From Actinomadura sp. DC4 (GTDB taxonomy: Bacteria; Actinomycetota; Actinomycetes; Streptosporangiales; Streptosporangiaceae), in assembly GCF_030406325.1 (NCBI RefSeq), contig NZ_JAUEQY010000048.1, positions 1-60,007 on the forward strand: a stretch of DNA of 60,007 nucleotides, in the 5' to 3' direction. Position 1 is the first letter of the stretch. The number at the start of each line of letters is the position of its first letter. The notes beneath the pieces are model-generated. The model was not told the origin of the DNA. It worked only from the letters and a program-made list of their open reading frames with translations, and searched no databases. Below are positions 1-8,416 of this stretch, piece after piece. Position numbers and translations under genes: made by a program.

Positions 1-1392
1 CCCGGCCGCGTGCGCGAGCTCGCCCAGGCACCGGCCCGCCGCCGGCTCGCCGCGCAGCCGCCAGGCGCCGTCGCGGGCGTGGTCCAGCGCCTGCCGCACC
101 TCGCCGCGCAGCCGGTGCAGCCGCGCCTGGTGGCCGCAGTACGCCGCGGCGGCGACGTCCCACTCGGAGTCCGCGCCGAGGAGCGGCTCGGCGGTGAGGT
201 CCCCGGCGAGCACGGCGGCGGTGAGCCGCTCCTGCTCGGCGCGGAGCGTTCCGAAGGGCGCGGCCAGGTCGAACGCCGCCGCCGCGTCGTCCCCGCCGCC
301 GGCGGCCACCGCCGCGCCTCCGAGCCGCATGGCGAGCGGAACGTCGAGGGCGGCCAGCGCCGTACGGCAGCTGTCGGCCAGCGCGCCCGGGTCGCCGGGC
401 AGGCCGCCGTCCAGCCGCCAGAGCGCGGCGCGCGCGTCCAGCGGCTCGGCCTCGGCCAGCGTCCGCCGTACCCGCGCCGACCGGACCGGGCCGCACATCG
501 CCCGGATGACGCCCGCGTACGGCGCGCCGCCGCCGCACGTGAGCAGGCCCTCGGCCTCCAGCCGCTCGACCGTCTCCGGGCCGGCCAGGCGGGTGAGCGT
601 CCCGGGCGGCAGCGGAGCGCCGAACGCCAGGTACGTCAGCGCGTCCCACTCGGGCGGGTCCAGGTCGCCGAGCCGGCTGGCGACCAGTTCGCGTACGCGG
701 CCGTTGACCGCGAGCCGCCCCCGCCAGCCCCACACGCCGTCCCGGTGCGCCAGCGTGCCCGCCAGCACGAGCTCCTCGACCATCCGCAGGTCGCCCCCGG
801 CGACCGCGGTGAGCCGGCGTACGGCCCGCGCCTCGACGTGCCCGGACAGCGCGCCGCCCAGCACCCGGGCCAGGTCGTCGTGGGAGAGCGGGGGCACCTC
901 CAGGCGGCGCAGCAGGTCGTCCTTCCAGAGCGCCACGATCGCGTCGGGGGCCGGTTCGCCGTCCCGTACGGTGACGATCAGGCGCACCTCGCGGCGTACG
1001 GCGAGGTGGTGGACCAGCGCCGCCGACTCGGGGTCGAGCAGGTGCGCGTCGTCCACGACGAGCACCGGCCGGTCGTGCCCCGGCGGGCGGCGCAGCACTT
1101 CGGCCACCTCGCGGATCGGGTCCGCGCCGCCGTCCGGCGAGCGGAGGCCCGCGAAGGCCGAGAACGGAAGGGCCGCGCCGCAGCGGGTCCCCACGACCCG
1201 CCGCACCGGCCCGAACGTACGCGCGGCCTCCGCCGCGAGACGGCTCCGGCCCGCTCCGGCGCCGCCGGCCAGCACCACGCCCCGCCCCGTACGGGCGCGC
1301 AGTGCGGTCGTGATCTGCTCGATCTGCTCATCTCTCCCGGTGAACGGCCACCGCCCGGATGGCAGAGGTTCGACGGGATCGGTCACTCTCAT
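1..1392 (-). CDS. LuxR-type large ATPase regulator, C-terminal part outside the window
   Basis: The ATG at 1392 opens a frame that stays open for 464 codons to the window edge, so the gene is 3' truncated by the window. Near the N-terminus is a P-loop (residues about 36-46, GGAGAGRSRL; the usual Lys is Arg) and a Walker B-like stretch RPVLVVDDAHLLDP. A winged-helix-like segment and an Ala/Leu-rich helical repeat region follow. This is the layout of LAL/MalT-type LuxR regulators: an AAA/STAND ATPase, then repeats, then usually a C-terminal LuxR helix-turn-helix, which would lie off the window. The function is inferred as a signal-dependent transcription activator; the DNA-binding domain itself is not visible. 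The long plus-strand frame across 10-1540 is only the antisense of this gene. Confidence 0.75.
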   Translation of the reverse strand, partial: MRVTDPVEPLPSGRWPFTGRDEQIEQITTALRARTGRGVVLAGGAGAGRSRLAAEAARTFGPVRRVVGTRCGAALPFSAFAGLRSPDGGADPIREVAEVLRRPPGHDRPVLVVDDAHLLDPESAALVHHLAVRREVRLIVTVRDGEPAPDAIVALWKDDLLRRLEVPPLSHDDLARVLGGALSGHVEARAVRRLTAVAGGDLRMVEELVLAGTLAHRDGVWGWRGRLAVNGRVRELVASRLGDLDPPEWDALTYLAFGAPLPPGTLTRLAGPETVERLEAEGLLTCGGGAPYAGVIRAMCGPVRSARVRRTLAEAEPLDARAALWRLDGGLPGDPGALADSCRTALAALDVPLAMRLGGAAVAAGGGDDAAAAFDLAAPFGTLRAEQERLTAAVLAGDLTAEPLLGADSEWDVAAAAYCGHQARLHRLRGEVRQALDHARDGAWRLRGEPAAGRCLGELAHAAG

Positions 1393-1542
1393 GGCGCACA
1401 CACCCCCGCGATTACGACATCTCACCAATCAAGAGCCGGGAGGGCGCCCGCTGATACATCGGCCTTGCGGGAATTTCGGGCCGCCGCATCGCGTGTCGCT
1501 AGACTTCCGAGGCGACGGCGACGGGTTTCTGGGGGATCGGCA

Positions 1543-2190
1543 GTGTCATCAGACGAGGAGAACGGCCGGTCTCTGGTGGCCGGCATCCGCGCGGCCATCC
1601 TGGGCGGCGAGTTCGTGCCGAACCAGCGATTGGTCGAGGCCGATCTGTCCGAGCGGTTCACCGCCAGCCGGGCGAGCGTACGCGCCGCGCTGCTCGAGCT
1701 CGCCAACGAGGGCCTGATCGAGCGCGTCCAGAACCGCGGGGCGAGGGTGCGCGCCGTCTCCCTGGAGGAGGCCATCGAGATCTCCGAGGTGCGCATGGTG
1801 GTGGAGGGCCTCTGCACCGCCAAGGCCGCCGAGCGGGTCACCAAGGACGAAGAGGCCGAACTCGCCGGCATCGGGGAGAGCATGCGGCAGGCCGTGGCCT
1901 CCGGTGACGTGCTGGGCTACTCAGGGCTGAACGAGCGCCTCCACCGCCGCATCCGCGAGATCAGCGGTCAGGGGACCGCCTCCTCCGTCCTCGAACGCCT
2001 GCGCGGGCAGAACGTCCGTCATCAGTTCCGCCTCGCGATGTACCCCGGCCGGTCCTCGGTGTCCCTGCCGGAGCACCTGGCCATCATCGACGCGATCCGC
2101 GCCCACGACCCCGAGGCCGCCGAGCAGGCGGCCCGCGCCCACCTGCGCAGCGTCATCGAAGCGCTGCCCGCGGCCGACGCGAGGCGCTGA
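1543..2190 (+). CDS. GntR-family regulator, FCR/FadR subfamily
   Basis: A 215-residue protein with an N-terminal winged helix (about residues 10-70; RLVEADLSERFTASRASVRAAL is the turn and recognition helix) and an all-helical C-terminal FCD-type ligand domain ending in the typical repeat of HLAIIDAIRAHDPEAAEQAA. FCD domains usually bind metal and small organic acids and act as effector-controlled repressors. The GTG at 1543 is chosen because the winged helix begins directly after it and GGGGGAT lies just upstream; the open frame extends much further 5' only as antisense of the LuxR-type gene. Its target is unknown. The nearest downstream gene is convergent. Confidence 0.88.
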   Translation: MSSDEENGRSLVAGIRAAILGGEFVPNQRLVEADLSERFTASRASVRAALLELANEGLIERVQNRGARVRAVSLEEAIEISEVRMVVEGLCTAKAAERVTKDEEAELAGIGESMRQAVASGDVLGYSGLNERLHRRIREISGQGTASSVLERLRGQNVRHQFRLAMYPGRSSVSLPEHLAIIDAIRAHDPEAAEQAARAHLRSVIEALPAADARR

Positions 2191-2585
2191 CTTACTTTGT
2201 AAAGGCGGCTGCCTTGGAGACGGGTCGTCACCTCCTGGAGGGCCCAGCCGTTCCCGTCCGGGCCGGCGAAGAACGCGAACCGGCCCCCGGGGAGCGGCTG
2301 GATCTCGCCGACCTCGACGCCGCGCCCCTTCAGCTCGGCGCAGGCGGCGTCGAGGTCCGGGACGACGATCTGCAGGCCGCGTACCGAACCTGGCGGCATG
2401 TCGGTCACGCCCAGGCCCATGGCGATCGAGCAGGCCGAGCCCGGCGGCGTCAGCTGGACGAAACGGATCTCCTCGCTGACCCGATGGTCGTGGTCGGCCG
2501 TGAACCCGACCTGGTCCGCGTAGAACGCCTTGGCCCGGTCGACGTCCGACACGGGGACCGCGACGAGTTCGAGCTTCCAGTCCAT
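2022..2585 (-). CDS. VOC-family (glyoxalase/bleomycin-resistance fold) protein with run-on C-terminus
   Basis: From the ATG at 2585 (GGGGA upstream) the first about 120 residues form one VOC module: MDWKLELVAVPVSDVDRAKA, then YADQVGFTADHDHRV, and a final FFAGPDGNGWALQEVTTRL. Members bind a metal and act as glyoxalases, dioxygenases or drug-binding proteins; the substrate is not predictable here. The fold should end near 2215. Instead the frame has no stop until 2022 and overlaps the 3' end of the convergent GntR gene by about 170 bases, giving a low-complexity tail. Either the stop was lost or one base is missing near 2195-2200, where TAA sits in the next frame. The fold is certain, the true end is not. 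Confidence 0.8.
   Translation of the reverse strand: MDWKLELVAVPVSDVDRAKAFYADQVGFTADHDHRVSEEIRFVQLTPPGSACSIAMGLGVTDMPPGSVRGLQIVVPDLDAACAELKGRGVEVGEIQPLPGGRFAFFAGPDGNGWALQEVTTRLQGSRLYKVSQRLASAAGSASMTLRRWARAACSAASGSWARIASMMARCSGRDTEDRPGYIARRN
2202..2215. terminator. Short hairpin between convergent genes
   Basis: AAGGC-GGCT-GCCTT forms a 5-bp stem just after the GntR stop codon. It is preceded by TTGTAAAGGCGG, a 12-mer that also precedes the stronger terminator at 8177. It lies inside the uninterrupted frame of the convergent VOC gene, which is odd for a terminator of that gene. A weak call. Confidence 0.4.
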
Positions 2586-2650
2586 GACACGTCCCCGGCT
2601 GAAGGGCCATCCGGCGTCGCCGGAGCCTTCTCCCTCCGGCCCGGGAAACG

Positions 2651-2905
2651 CTAGAGAGAACTGCGGCCACTTTCCGGCCTCAATGAGGGTCGGCTGAGGA
2701 CCTCCGGCGACAGCCGTCCGGCGAGCTCCAGGGCGGCCACGACCTCCGCGACGTTCTCCGGATCGGTGGTGCCCAGGGCCGCCTCGACGGCGTGATCGAT
2801 CGAAACCGCCTCGCGCAGCCACGCCGCGCACAACGACACCTTGCTCTGCGGGAATCCCGTACGCGTCGCGATCTCACCGACCGACCCTCTCCTACGAGGT
2901 CACCG
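2651..2905 (-). pseudogene. Possible winged-helix regulator relic
   Basis: A frame with no convincing start reads GEIATRTGFPQSKVSLCAAW followed by a helical tail and a stop at 2651. The segment looks like the recognition half of a helix-turn-helix (turn at TGFPQSKVS), but the 5' part is missing and an in-frame TGA lies just upstream (about 2908). It could be the 3' remnant of a small regulator. A chance frame is the alternative. Confidence 0.3.
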
Positions 2906-3476
2906 GCACCGGCCCGGTGCTGGCCGCCACGCTCCGCGAGGTCGCCCGCGTCCCCGGCATCGACCCGCCGCGTACGCCTCGCGCCTCTTGCCGAACGCTC
3001 AGTGATTGGCCGGGGCCCGGCCCGATACCGTCTATTCCCATGTCCCGCTCCGGCGGGCCTGCGGCCGGTTTCGATTTGCATATTTAGGACGGCATTCTGT
3101 CGCGAAATGCTGTGCGACCGCCGCTTCCCGGATGGTCATAGGTCCGGCCCCGGCAGCGGCGTCTGCCCAGTGTATCGGCGGTATCGGATCAGCGCTGTCA
3201 CCGGGAACGGAGGGTCCCGAACCGCAGACCGTATCCGGAAAAGGCCGGTGTCGAATATGGAAACGGATTAGTGATCAATCGGCTCTCTGTGCCGTACGGT
3301 AAGCGCCGAGCACCCCTCGAAGGGAGGTGGCGCATGGACCTCATCTGAAAATAAGGCCGGCTCGGCACGGCGACAATGACGTGCCCATCTCCTCATTGCA
3401 GTGACAACGTGCCGTATGCCGGCCGGAGGGCAGACCATGATGCCCGCCGGCCTCCTTCATGCCCAGGAGAGACGCG
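2906..3476 (+). other. Intergenic region with possible leader/attenuator before the methyltransferase
   Basis: No gene is supported here. The 3' half is less GC-rich. AGGGAGGTGG at about 3321-3330 is followed by ATG GAC CTC ATC TGA (3334-3348), a 4-codon frame with a strong ribosome-binding site. Downstream, GGCACG (3364-3369) can pair either with CGTGCC (3380-3385) or, extended by one pair, with CGTGCCG (3408-3414), so two mutually exclusive hairpins are possible before the methyltransferase start at 3477. This resembles a small attenuator, but there is no clear U-tract. Confidence 0.3.
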
Positions 3477-4295
3477 ATGGACACCCCCACGGTCCGTGAG
3501 CCCGGTGATGGCCGGGTAAACGACGGAGCGGAACGAACGGGCCGGCCCGGTCCTCGCATCGGCGATGCCATCGGGGAGACGCTGCGTATCGCCTATGAGG
3601 CGTCCCGGGAGTCGGACGCCGCCCCTGTGCTCCAGATCGTGGAACGCGATGACGGCATGGTGAAGGCCGCCCCCGTCGCGTCCTGGATCGCGACGACCGA
3701 CCAGTGGTCGGACGACGATCGCCGAGCACTGGACCTGCTCAAGGGCAAGGTCCTGGACGTCGGCGCCGGCGGAGGACGAGCGGCGCGCGCACTGCAGGAC
3801 CGGGGCCACCCCGTCACCGCGATGGACGTCTCTCCCGGCGCCGTGGACGTGTGCAGGCGGCAGGGAATACGGAGTGTCGTTCACGGCACGGTGGACGACC
3901 ACGCCGCGACCGGAGCACGGTACGACAGCTTCCTGCTCCTGGGCGGCAACCTCGGCCTACTGGACAGCCGCGAACGGGCACCGGAGTTCCTGCGCGCCCT
4001 CGCCACGATGGCCGCACCCGGTGCCGTGATCGTGGGCCAGGGGAACAACCGCACCGACTCGACGGACCCCGAGCATCTGGCCTACAACCGGCGAAATCTC
4101 CGGGCGGGCCGCATCGCCGGACAGCGCACCATGCGCATTCGTCACCGGGACATGGCCACGCCCTGGTTCCACTACCTGTGCCTCGCACCGCGCGAACTCT
4201 CCGAGCTCGCGACCGGCACCGGCTGGGAGCTCACCGACGTCGTCAACGCCACGAACTCCACGGCCTACCTCGCCACCCTCCACCTGAACGAGTGA
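3477..4295 (+). CDS. Class I SAM-dependent methyltransferase
   Basis: A 272-residue Rossmann-fold methyltransferase. Motif I is GKVLDVGAGGGRAARALQ (about residues 84-101), followed by an acidic strand end (VTAMDVSPGAVDV) and a post-motif stretch LLLGGNLGLLDS. The C-terminal half (HYLCLAPRELSELATGTGWE) is typical of small-molecule methyltransferases in which the last strands close the substrate pocket. The ATG at 3477 is preferred over that at 3459 because AGGAGA lies 7-12 bases upstream of it and falls inside the longer reading. The substrate is unknown. A GntR gene follows after about 130 bases with its own operator, so this is probably a separate transcript. Confidence 0.85.
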   Translation: MDTPTVREPGDGRVNDGAERTGRPGPRIGDAIGETLRIAYEASRESDAAPVLQIVERDDGMVKAAPVASWIATTDQWSDDDRRALDLLKGKVLDVGAGGGRAARALQDRGHPVTAMDVSPGAVDVCRRQGIRSVVHGTVDDHAATGARYDSFLLLGGNLGLLDSRERAPEFLRALATMAAPGAVIVGQGNNRTDSTDPEHLAYNRRNLRAGRIAGQRTMRIRHRDMATPWFHYLCLAPRELSELATGTGWELTDVVNATNSTAYLATLHLNE

Positions 4296-4363
4296 CTCAG
4301 AGCACGACCGGGAACCTCCCTGTCCGCTCTCCGGCCTCCTGCCCGTCTCGCCTCCGGGTCTGT

Positions 4364-4373
4364 TTGTATACAA
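4364..4373. promoter_or_regulatory. Palindromic operator TTGTATACAA upstream of GntR gene
   Basis: A perfect 10-bp palindrome, TTGTATACAA, lies 51 bases before the GTG start of the GntR gene. GTATAC-centred palindromes are typical operators of FCR/VanR-type GntR regulators, so autoregulation is likely. Seen directly; the function is inferred. Confidence 0.6.
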
Positions 4374-4423
4374 CGGAGCAGATCGTGAAACTGTGTACGG
4401 GAGGGCTCTCAGGAGGTGTGGTC

Positions 4424-5080
4424 GTGGCGAAAGCGGTCGAGACGGCGTACTCGGTGATCCGGTCCGGCATCGTGTCCGGCGAGTTCGCCCGCGGCGACCG
4501 GCTCCGCGAGGCCGAACTGGCCGAGCGCATCGGCGTCTCCCGTACGCCGATCCGCGAGGCCCTGCGCCGCCTGGACTCCGAGGGCCTGGTCGACTTCGTG
4601 CCCAACCGAGGTGCCAGCGTCACCGCGTGGAGCGAACGCGAACTCGACGACCTCTACGAGGCGCGCGCCCTGCTGGAGAGCTACGTGGCCAAGCTGGCGG
4701 CGGCCCGGATCACCGCCGAGCAGCTCACCGCGCTGCGCGAGCTGGCCGCGGAGATGAACGTGCTCGCGGGGGAGGGCCCCGGCGGCCCGGCGGCCGACCG
4801 GCTCACCGAGCTCAACGGGGAGTTCCACCTCACGATCACCCGCGCGGGCGGCAACGCGCAGATCGAGGTCCTGATCCGCGGCTTCATCGACGTGCCGCTG
4901 GTCCACCGCACGTTCCGCCAGTACGCGCCGGAGCGGCTGCGAGCCAGCATGTTCCACCACGACGAGCTGATCGCCGCCCTCGCCGCCGGAGACGGCGAGT
5001 GGGCGGAGTCGGTCATGCGCTCCCACATCCTCGCCGCCCGTACGACGGTGCACAGCCTCGGCATGTCCGAAGACCGCTGA
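4424..5080 (+). CDS. GntR-family regulator, FCR subfamily
   Basis: 218 residues. The N-terminal winged helix contains LREAELAERIGVSRTPIREA followed by LRRLDSEGLVDFVPNRG, an excellent match to the GntR consensus. The C-terminal FCD domain carries the helix LTELNGEFHLTITRAGGNAQ, whose E/H positions are those that coordinate metal in FCD proteins. The GTG at 4424 is chosen because AGGAGG (4411-4416) stands 7 bases upstream; the GTG at 4418 would be too close. The palindrome at 4364 is probably its own operator. It may control itself and the methyltransferase or the pair that follows, but nothing in the sequence proves a target. Confidence 0.9.
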   Translation: MAKAVETAYSVIRSGIVSGEFARGDRLREAELAERIGVSRTPIREALRRLDSEGLVDFVPNRGASVTAWSERELDDLYEARALLESYVAKLAAARITAEQLTALRELAAEMNVLAGEGPGGPAADRLTELNGEFHLTITRAGGNAQIEVLIRGFIDVPLVHRTFRQYAPERLRASMFHHDELIAALAAGDGEWAESVMRSHILAARTTVHSLGMSEDR

Positions 5081-5196
5081 GGGTCGGGAGACCGGGTGTT
5101 GGCCGAGTTCGGACGCGGCAGTGTCTGATTTCCGACATTGCCCTCCATGACGCCACCCCATGCTGGTGCGAGTCCTGACGCACCTGGGGAGTCATC

Positions 5197-5949
5197 ATGG
5201 AGACCTTTCGCGCGCTGCTCGTCGTCGACGCCGAGAAGTTCAGCGCCCACCGCGACTCGGAACTGCCCGACGTCCACCGGGAGATCCGGCGGGTCCTGGC
5301 CGCGGCCTGTGCCGGCAGCGGGTTACGCGAGGCGTGGGAGGCGGTCAAGTTCATGGAGAGCACCGGGGACGGTGTTCTCGCGATGCTGCCGCTGGAGTCG
5401 GCGCCCGCACTCGTCGACGTGTTCCCGCGCCGCCTGCAGGAGGCGCTGGCCGCGTGCGCGCCGGAGCTACGAGCCCGCGGGCTGCGGCTGCGGCTGCGGG
5501 TGGCGCTGCACTACGGGCTCGTGGACGACGAACGCCCCGGTGCCCCGGGCATCTCCACGGCCACCATCGACGTCAACCGGCTCCTGGACGCCGAGCCGCT
5601 GCGCGACGCCCTGAGCGGGAGCGACCCGGAGATCACCTTCGCCGCCTTCCTCCTCTCGGCGGAGCTGTTCGGCACCTACGTCGAGGGCGGGCGGACCAAG
5701 CTGCGGGAGAGCCAGTTCACCGAGGTACGGGTCAAGGTGAAGCAGTACGAGCGGCCCGCCTACCTCTACGTACCGGTCCCATCGCTGACCCGGACGCCCC
5801 CGCCGCCCACGCCTCCCTCGCCGCGCGAGGACGGCCCCGTACCCGTACCCGGCGCGCCGTCGATCAGCGGAGTCACGATCGACGGCGACAGAACCCAGAA
5901 CGTGTTCGGTAACAACATCGGTCGCGACTTTCACCAGGAGGGGTCGTGA
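5197..5949 (+). CDS. Class III nucleotidyl-cyclase-like protein with C-terminal amyloid-type signalling motif
   Basis: 250 residues. The first about 195 resemble a class III adenylate/guanylate cyclase catalytic domain: strand FRALLVVDAEKFS with the metal-site Asp11, the hairpin STGDGVLAMLP with Asp58, the strand LRLRVALHYGLVDD, and ATIDVNRLLDAEPL where cyclases carry the VNxAARL-type helix. A proline-rich linker (about 196-220) follows. Residues 223-247 (GVTIDGDRTQNVFGNN and so on) match the N-terminus of the next protein at 13 of 25 positions. Paired short motifs of this kind, on an adaptor or effector and on a neighbouring NLR/STAND protein, are known as bacterial amyloid signalling sequences (RHIM/PP-like). 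The stop overlaps the next start (GTGA), so the two are co-translated. Whether it makes a cyclic nucleotide is untested. Confidence 0.75.
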   Translation: METFRALLVVDAEKFSAHRDSELPDVHREIRRVLAAACAGSGLREAWEAVKFMESTGDGVLAMLPLESAPALVDVFPRRLQEALAACAPELRARGLRLRLRVALHYGLVDDERPGAPGISTATIDVNRLLDAEPLRDALSGSDPEITFAAFLLSAELFGTYVEGGRTKLRESQFTEVRVKVKQYERPAYLYVPVPSLTRTPPPPTPPSPREDGPVPVPGAPSISGVTIDGDRTQNVFGNNIGRDFHQEGS

Positions 5950-8162
5950 CCACGATCGAGGACATCACGATCGAGGGTGACGGTTCGCAGAACGCGTTCG
6001 GCAACACGGTCAACCGCGACCTGATCCAGACCCAGCTCAACTTCGTACGCGGCCGCCCCTCGATGGTCCTGTCCGAGGGTGAGATCGCCGATCGCGTCGC
6101 CGGATACGTGCCCGCCGTGAACCACCAGGAGATCGTCGAGACCCTCCAGTCGTCCCACATCGTCGCGCTGGCGGGGCCGCCGGGCGCCGGGGTGGCGACC
6201 ACGGCGGTCGCGGCGCTGCGTCAGTTGCACCCGCACATGCCGATCCGCCTGTTCTCCACCGGTGAGGACGACGTCGAGGAGATCGGCACCACCGAGGCCA
6301 GGGGATATCTGGTCCGCGCGGGCGATGAGGAGGCCACCCGGCTCCGTACGTGCCTTGAGACGGTCGTGACCTCCCAGGCCTTCCTGCTGGTCGTCGGCAC
6401 CGAGGCCGAGCAGCGGCGTTTCACCGACTTCCTGCGGGTCATCTCCGTCCAGCCGCCGCCGGCCGATGCCGTCTACCGCCGCCGGCTGGTCCACCGCGGC
6501 TTCGGCGACACGCACTGGCCGGGCTGGCCGAGGGCGGCGGAGCTGCTGAAGGACGCCTCGCCCGGTGAGGCGCGCCGGCTCGCCGACCTCGCCATGACCG
6601 CCGGCCGTGGCGGTGACGCGCGAGAGGTGGAGCAGGCGTACCGGGGATGGGCGGAGGAACTACACGGCTGGTTCACCGCGCATCCCGATCTCCGGGAGGA
6701 GACCCTGATGATCGCGGCTGCGACGATCACGCCGGCCGACGAGACGAACGTGTACGGAGCGGCACTGTCCCTGGCCCGGCAGCTCAAGATCGTCGCGGCG
6801 GGCGGCGGCCTGGCGTGGTGCCCGTCCGGGCGGTTGAACGAGCTTCTCGACGCGGACTCCGTGGACGGCCGGATCGTGTTCCGTAGAGAGGGCTTCGCCC
6901 ACTCGGTGCTACGGCACGTGTGGGATGAATACCCGCTGGCCCGGATGGACCTGCTGACGTGGCTGTCCACCTTGCCCACCGACGAGGTGGTGACGCTCGC
7001 GCCTCCGCTCCGCATCAAGATCGTCGAGACGTTCGCCGACCTCGCGGCCGAACACGAGGCGGCGGAGAAGATCCTGTACATGGGGGAGCAGTGGGCCGGC
7101 GCCGGGGCGGCGGACCTCGCCTACACCACGCTGGCCCGGACCTGCCTGCATCCACTGGTGGGCGGACGGGTCCGCAGAAGGCTCTACGAATGGTCCCGTG
7201 AACGGCACGCCGCCCAGACGCTGAAACTGACCGTCGCACGCGTCTGCGAGGTCCTCGGTGAGACGCACGTGTCGATCGCGCTGACCCGTCTCAAGCATCT
7301 CGCGACCTACGGCGACCGGCAGATCCAGGATGAGGTCTTCGAGGTGGTCCGCGCCCTGGCCCGTACCCAGCCCGGGGCGGTCTTCGCGGCGATGCTGGAG
7401 TGGTGCCGCACCGCCGGAGGGATCCCCGGCACACCCGGCCTCAACCGGCTGCGGCTGGGGCTGCGGTTTCTGGTCGCCGACGTGATGGAGGACGAGCCGG
7501 CCGAGGACCTCCCGCGAGGTCTGCGCGACGTGGTCACGGTGATCGGGCAGCTGGCGATGCGGGACGACGAACTGAGCCGTCCCGTGCTGCTGGAGGCGTT
7601 GCGGACGCTCGCGGAGCGCCATCGCCCGATCGTGCTCGGAGCGGCCCTCGCATGGGCGAGGAGCGCGGACCGGCACGAGGAGATGCTGCCGGTGGCGACG
7701 ATGTCGCCCCTGGAAAGGATGGGAACGGAACTGTTCCTGGCCTTGGCGGTCGAACGTGACCCGGAGAACTACGCGCTGACCCTCACGGGCACGGACGCGC
7801 TCGACCCGGAGGCCTCCCTGCCCGCCTGGCGGGTGGCGCTGACCGCCGTCGCCGACCCGGTGGACAGGTACGGATCGGAGGGAGGGTTCGCCGACTTCGA
7901 GGACGCCGTCCGGCTGTGGCTCGACACGGCCGTGGGCCGGCCACGCCTGAGGAAGGGCGTCGTGTCGGTGTTCGTCCAGGCGGCCGGCGACGATCCCGTG
8001 AGACGACTGGAGATGGTCGATCTCATCCAGGCGTGGGCGGGGGTGTACGCCGAGCGGCGGCCGGTGAAGGAGTCCCTCCTGGTCCGGCTGCTCCTGCCGG
8101 AGTGGCGACGGCTCCTGCTCGTACTCCTGGTCCGGCTCCGTTCGACGATCACCGGACGTTAG
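5946..8162 (+). CDS. Large NLR/STAND-like P-loop protein with N-terminal amyloid-type motif
   Basis: 738 residues starting at the GTG at 5946 (AGGAGGGG 3 bases upstream), overlapping the previous gene by 4 bases. Residues 4-28 (TIEGDGSQNAFGNTVNRD) repeat the C-terminal motif of the cyclase-like partner. Residues about 73-95 contain a P-loop-like turn, VALAGPPGAGVATTAVAAL, in which the Walker A Lys is replaced by Val83. A strand AFLLVVGTEAEQ follows. The rest is a long alpha-helical repeat-like region without recognised enzymatic motifs. By family logic the C-terminal repeats would sense a trigger and the N-terminal motif would nucleate assembly with the partner. Nucleotide hydrolysis is doubtful because of the missing Lys. 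A strong hairpin terminator follows directly. Confidence 0.7.
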   Translation: MTTIEDITIEGDGSQNAFGNTVNRDLIQTQLNFVRGRPSMVLSEGEIADRVAGYVPAVNHQEIVETLQSSHIVALAGPPGAGVATTAVAALRQLHPHMPIRLFSTGEDDVEEIGTTEARGYLVRAGDEEATRLRTCLETVVTSQAFLLVVGTEAEQRRFTDFLRVISVQPPPADAVYRRRLVHRGFGDTHWPGWPRAAELLKDASPGEARRLADLAMTAGRGGDAREVEQAYRGWAEELHGWFTAHPDLREETLMIAAATITPADETNVYGAALSLARQLKIVAAGGGLAWCPSGRLNELLDADSVDGRIVFRREGFAHSVLRHVWDEYPLARMDLLTWLSTLPTDEVVTLAPPLRIKIVETFADLAAEHEAAEKILYMGEQWAGAGAADLAYTTLARTCLHPLVGGRVRRRLYEWSRERHAAQTLKLTVARVCEVLGETHVSIALTRLKHLATYGDRQIQDEVFEVVRALARTQPGAVFAAMLEWCRTAGGIPGTPGLNRLRLGLRFLVADVMEDEPAEDLPRGLRDVVTVIGQLAMRDDELSRPVLLEALRTLAERHRPIVLGAALAWARSADRHEEMLPVATMSPLERMGTELFLALAVERDPENYALTLTGTDALDPEASLPAWRVALTAVADPVDRYGSEGGFADFEDAVRLWLDTAVGRPRLRKGVVSVFVQAAGDDPVRRLEMVDLIQAWAGVYAERRPVKESLLVRLLLPEWRRLLLVLLVRLRSTITGR

Positions 8163-8176
8163 TGATCTACATTGTA

Positions 8177-8217
8177 AAGGCGGGCCCGTGCGCCGGTCGT
8201 CGCAGGGGGCCCGCCTT
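8177..8217 (+). terminator. Hairpin terminator after the NLR-like gene
   Basis: AAGGCGGGCCC (8177-8187) pairs perfectly with GGGCCCGCCTT (8207-8217) around a 19-base loop, starting 15 bases after the stop codon. It closes the two-gene unit 5197-8162. Confidence 0.7.
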
Positions 8218-8416
8218 ACCGACACGGCGACGGCAGGCCGCGGACTGCCCTCCGCGCCACGCGGACGGGGTCGACGTCAGGTGGCGCCTCCGGAGGCAAG
8301 GGCGAGCAGGTCTCGGACGGCCGGGCGTCCCGCCGCTCAAGCGGGACGGCGCGCAGCACGCTCCTGGCAGACTCGGTGATCATCTGAACTCGTTCGGTCT
8401 CCGGCAGCGCGGAGAG

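Noticed and set aside
10-1542. Very long plus-strand open frame over the left end
   Set aside because: It is the antisense of the LuxR-type ATPase gene. Only its last part, from 1543, is a gene (GntR).
2899-3010. Plus-strand frame SYEVTGTGPVLAATLREVAR
   Set aside because: Looks coding-like for about 40 codons but has no start and matches no family I know; it may be a decayed 3' end.
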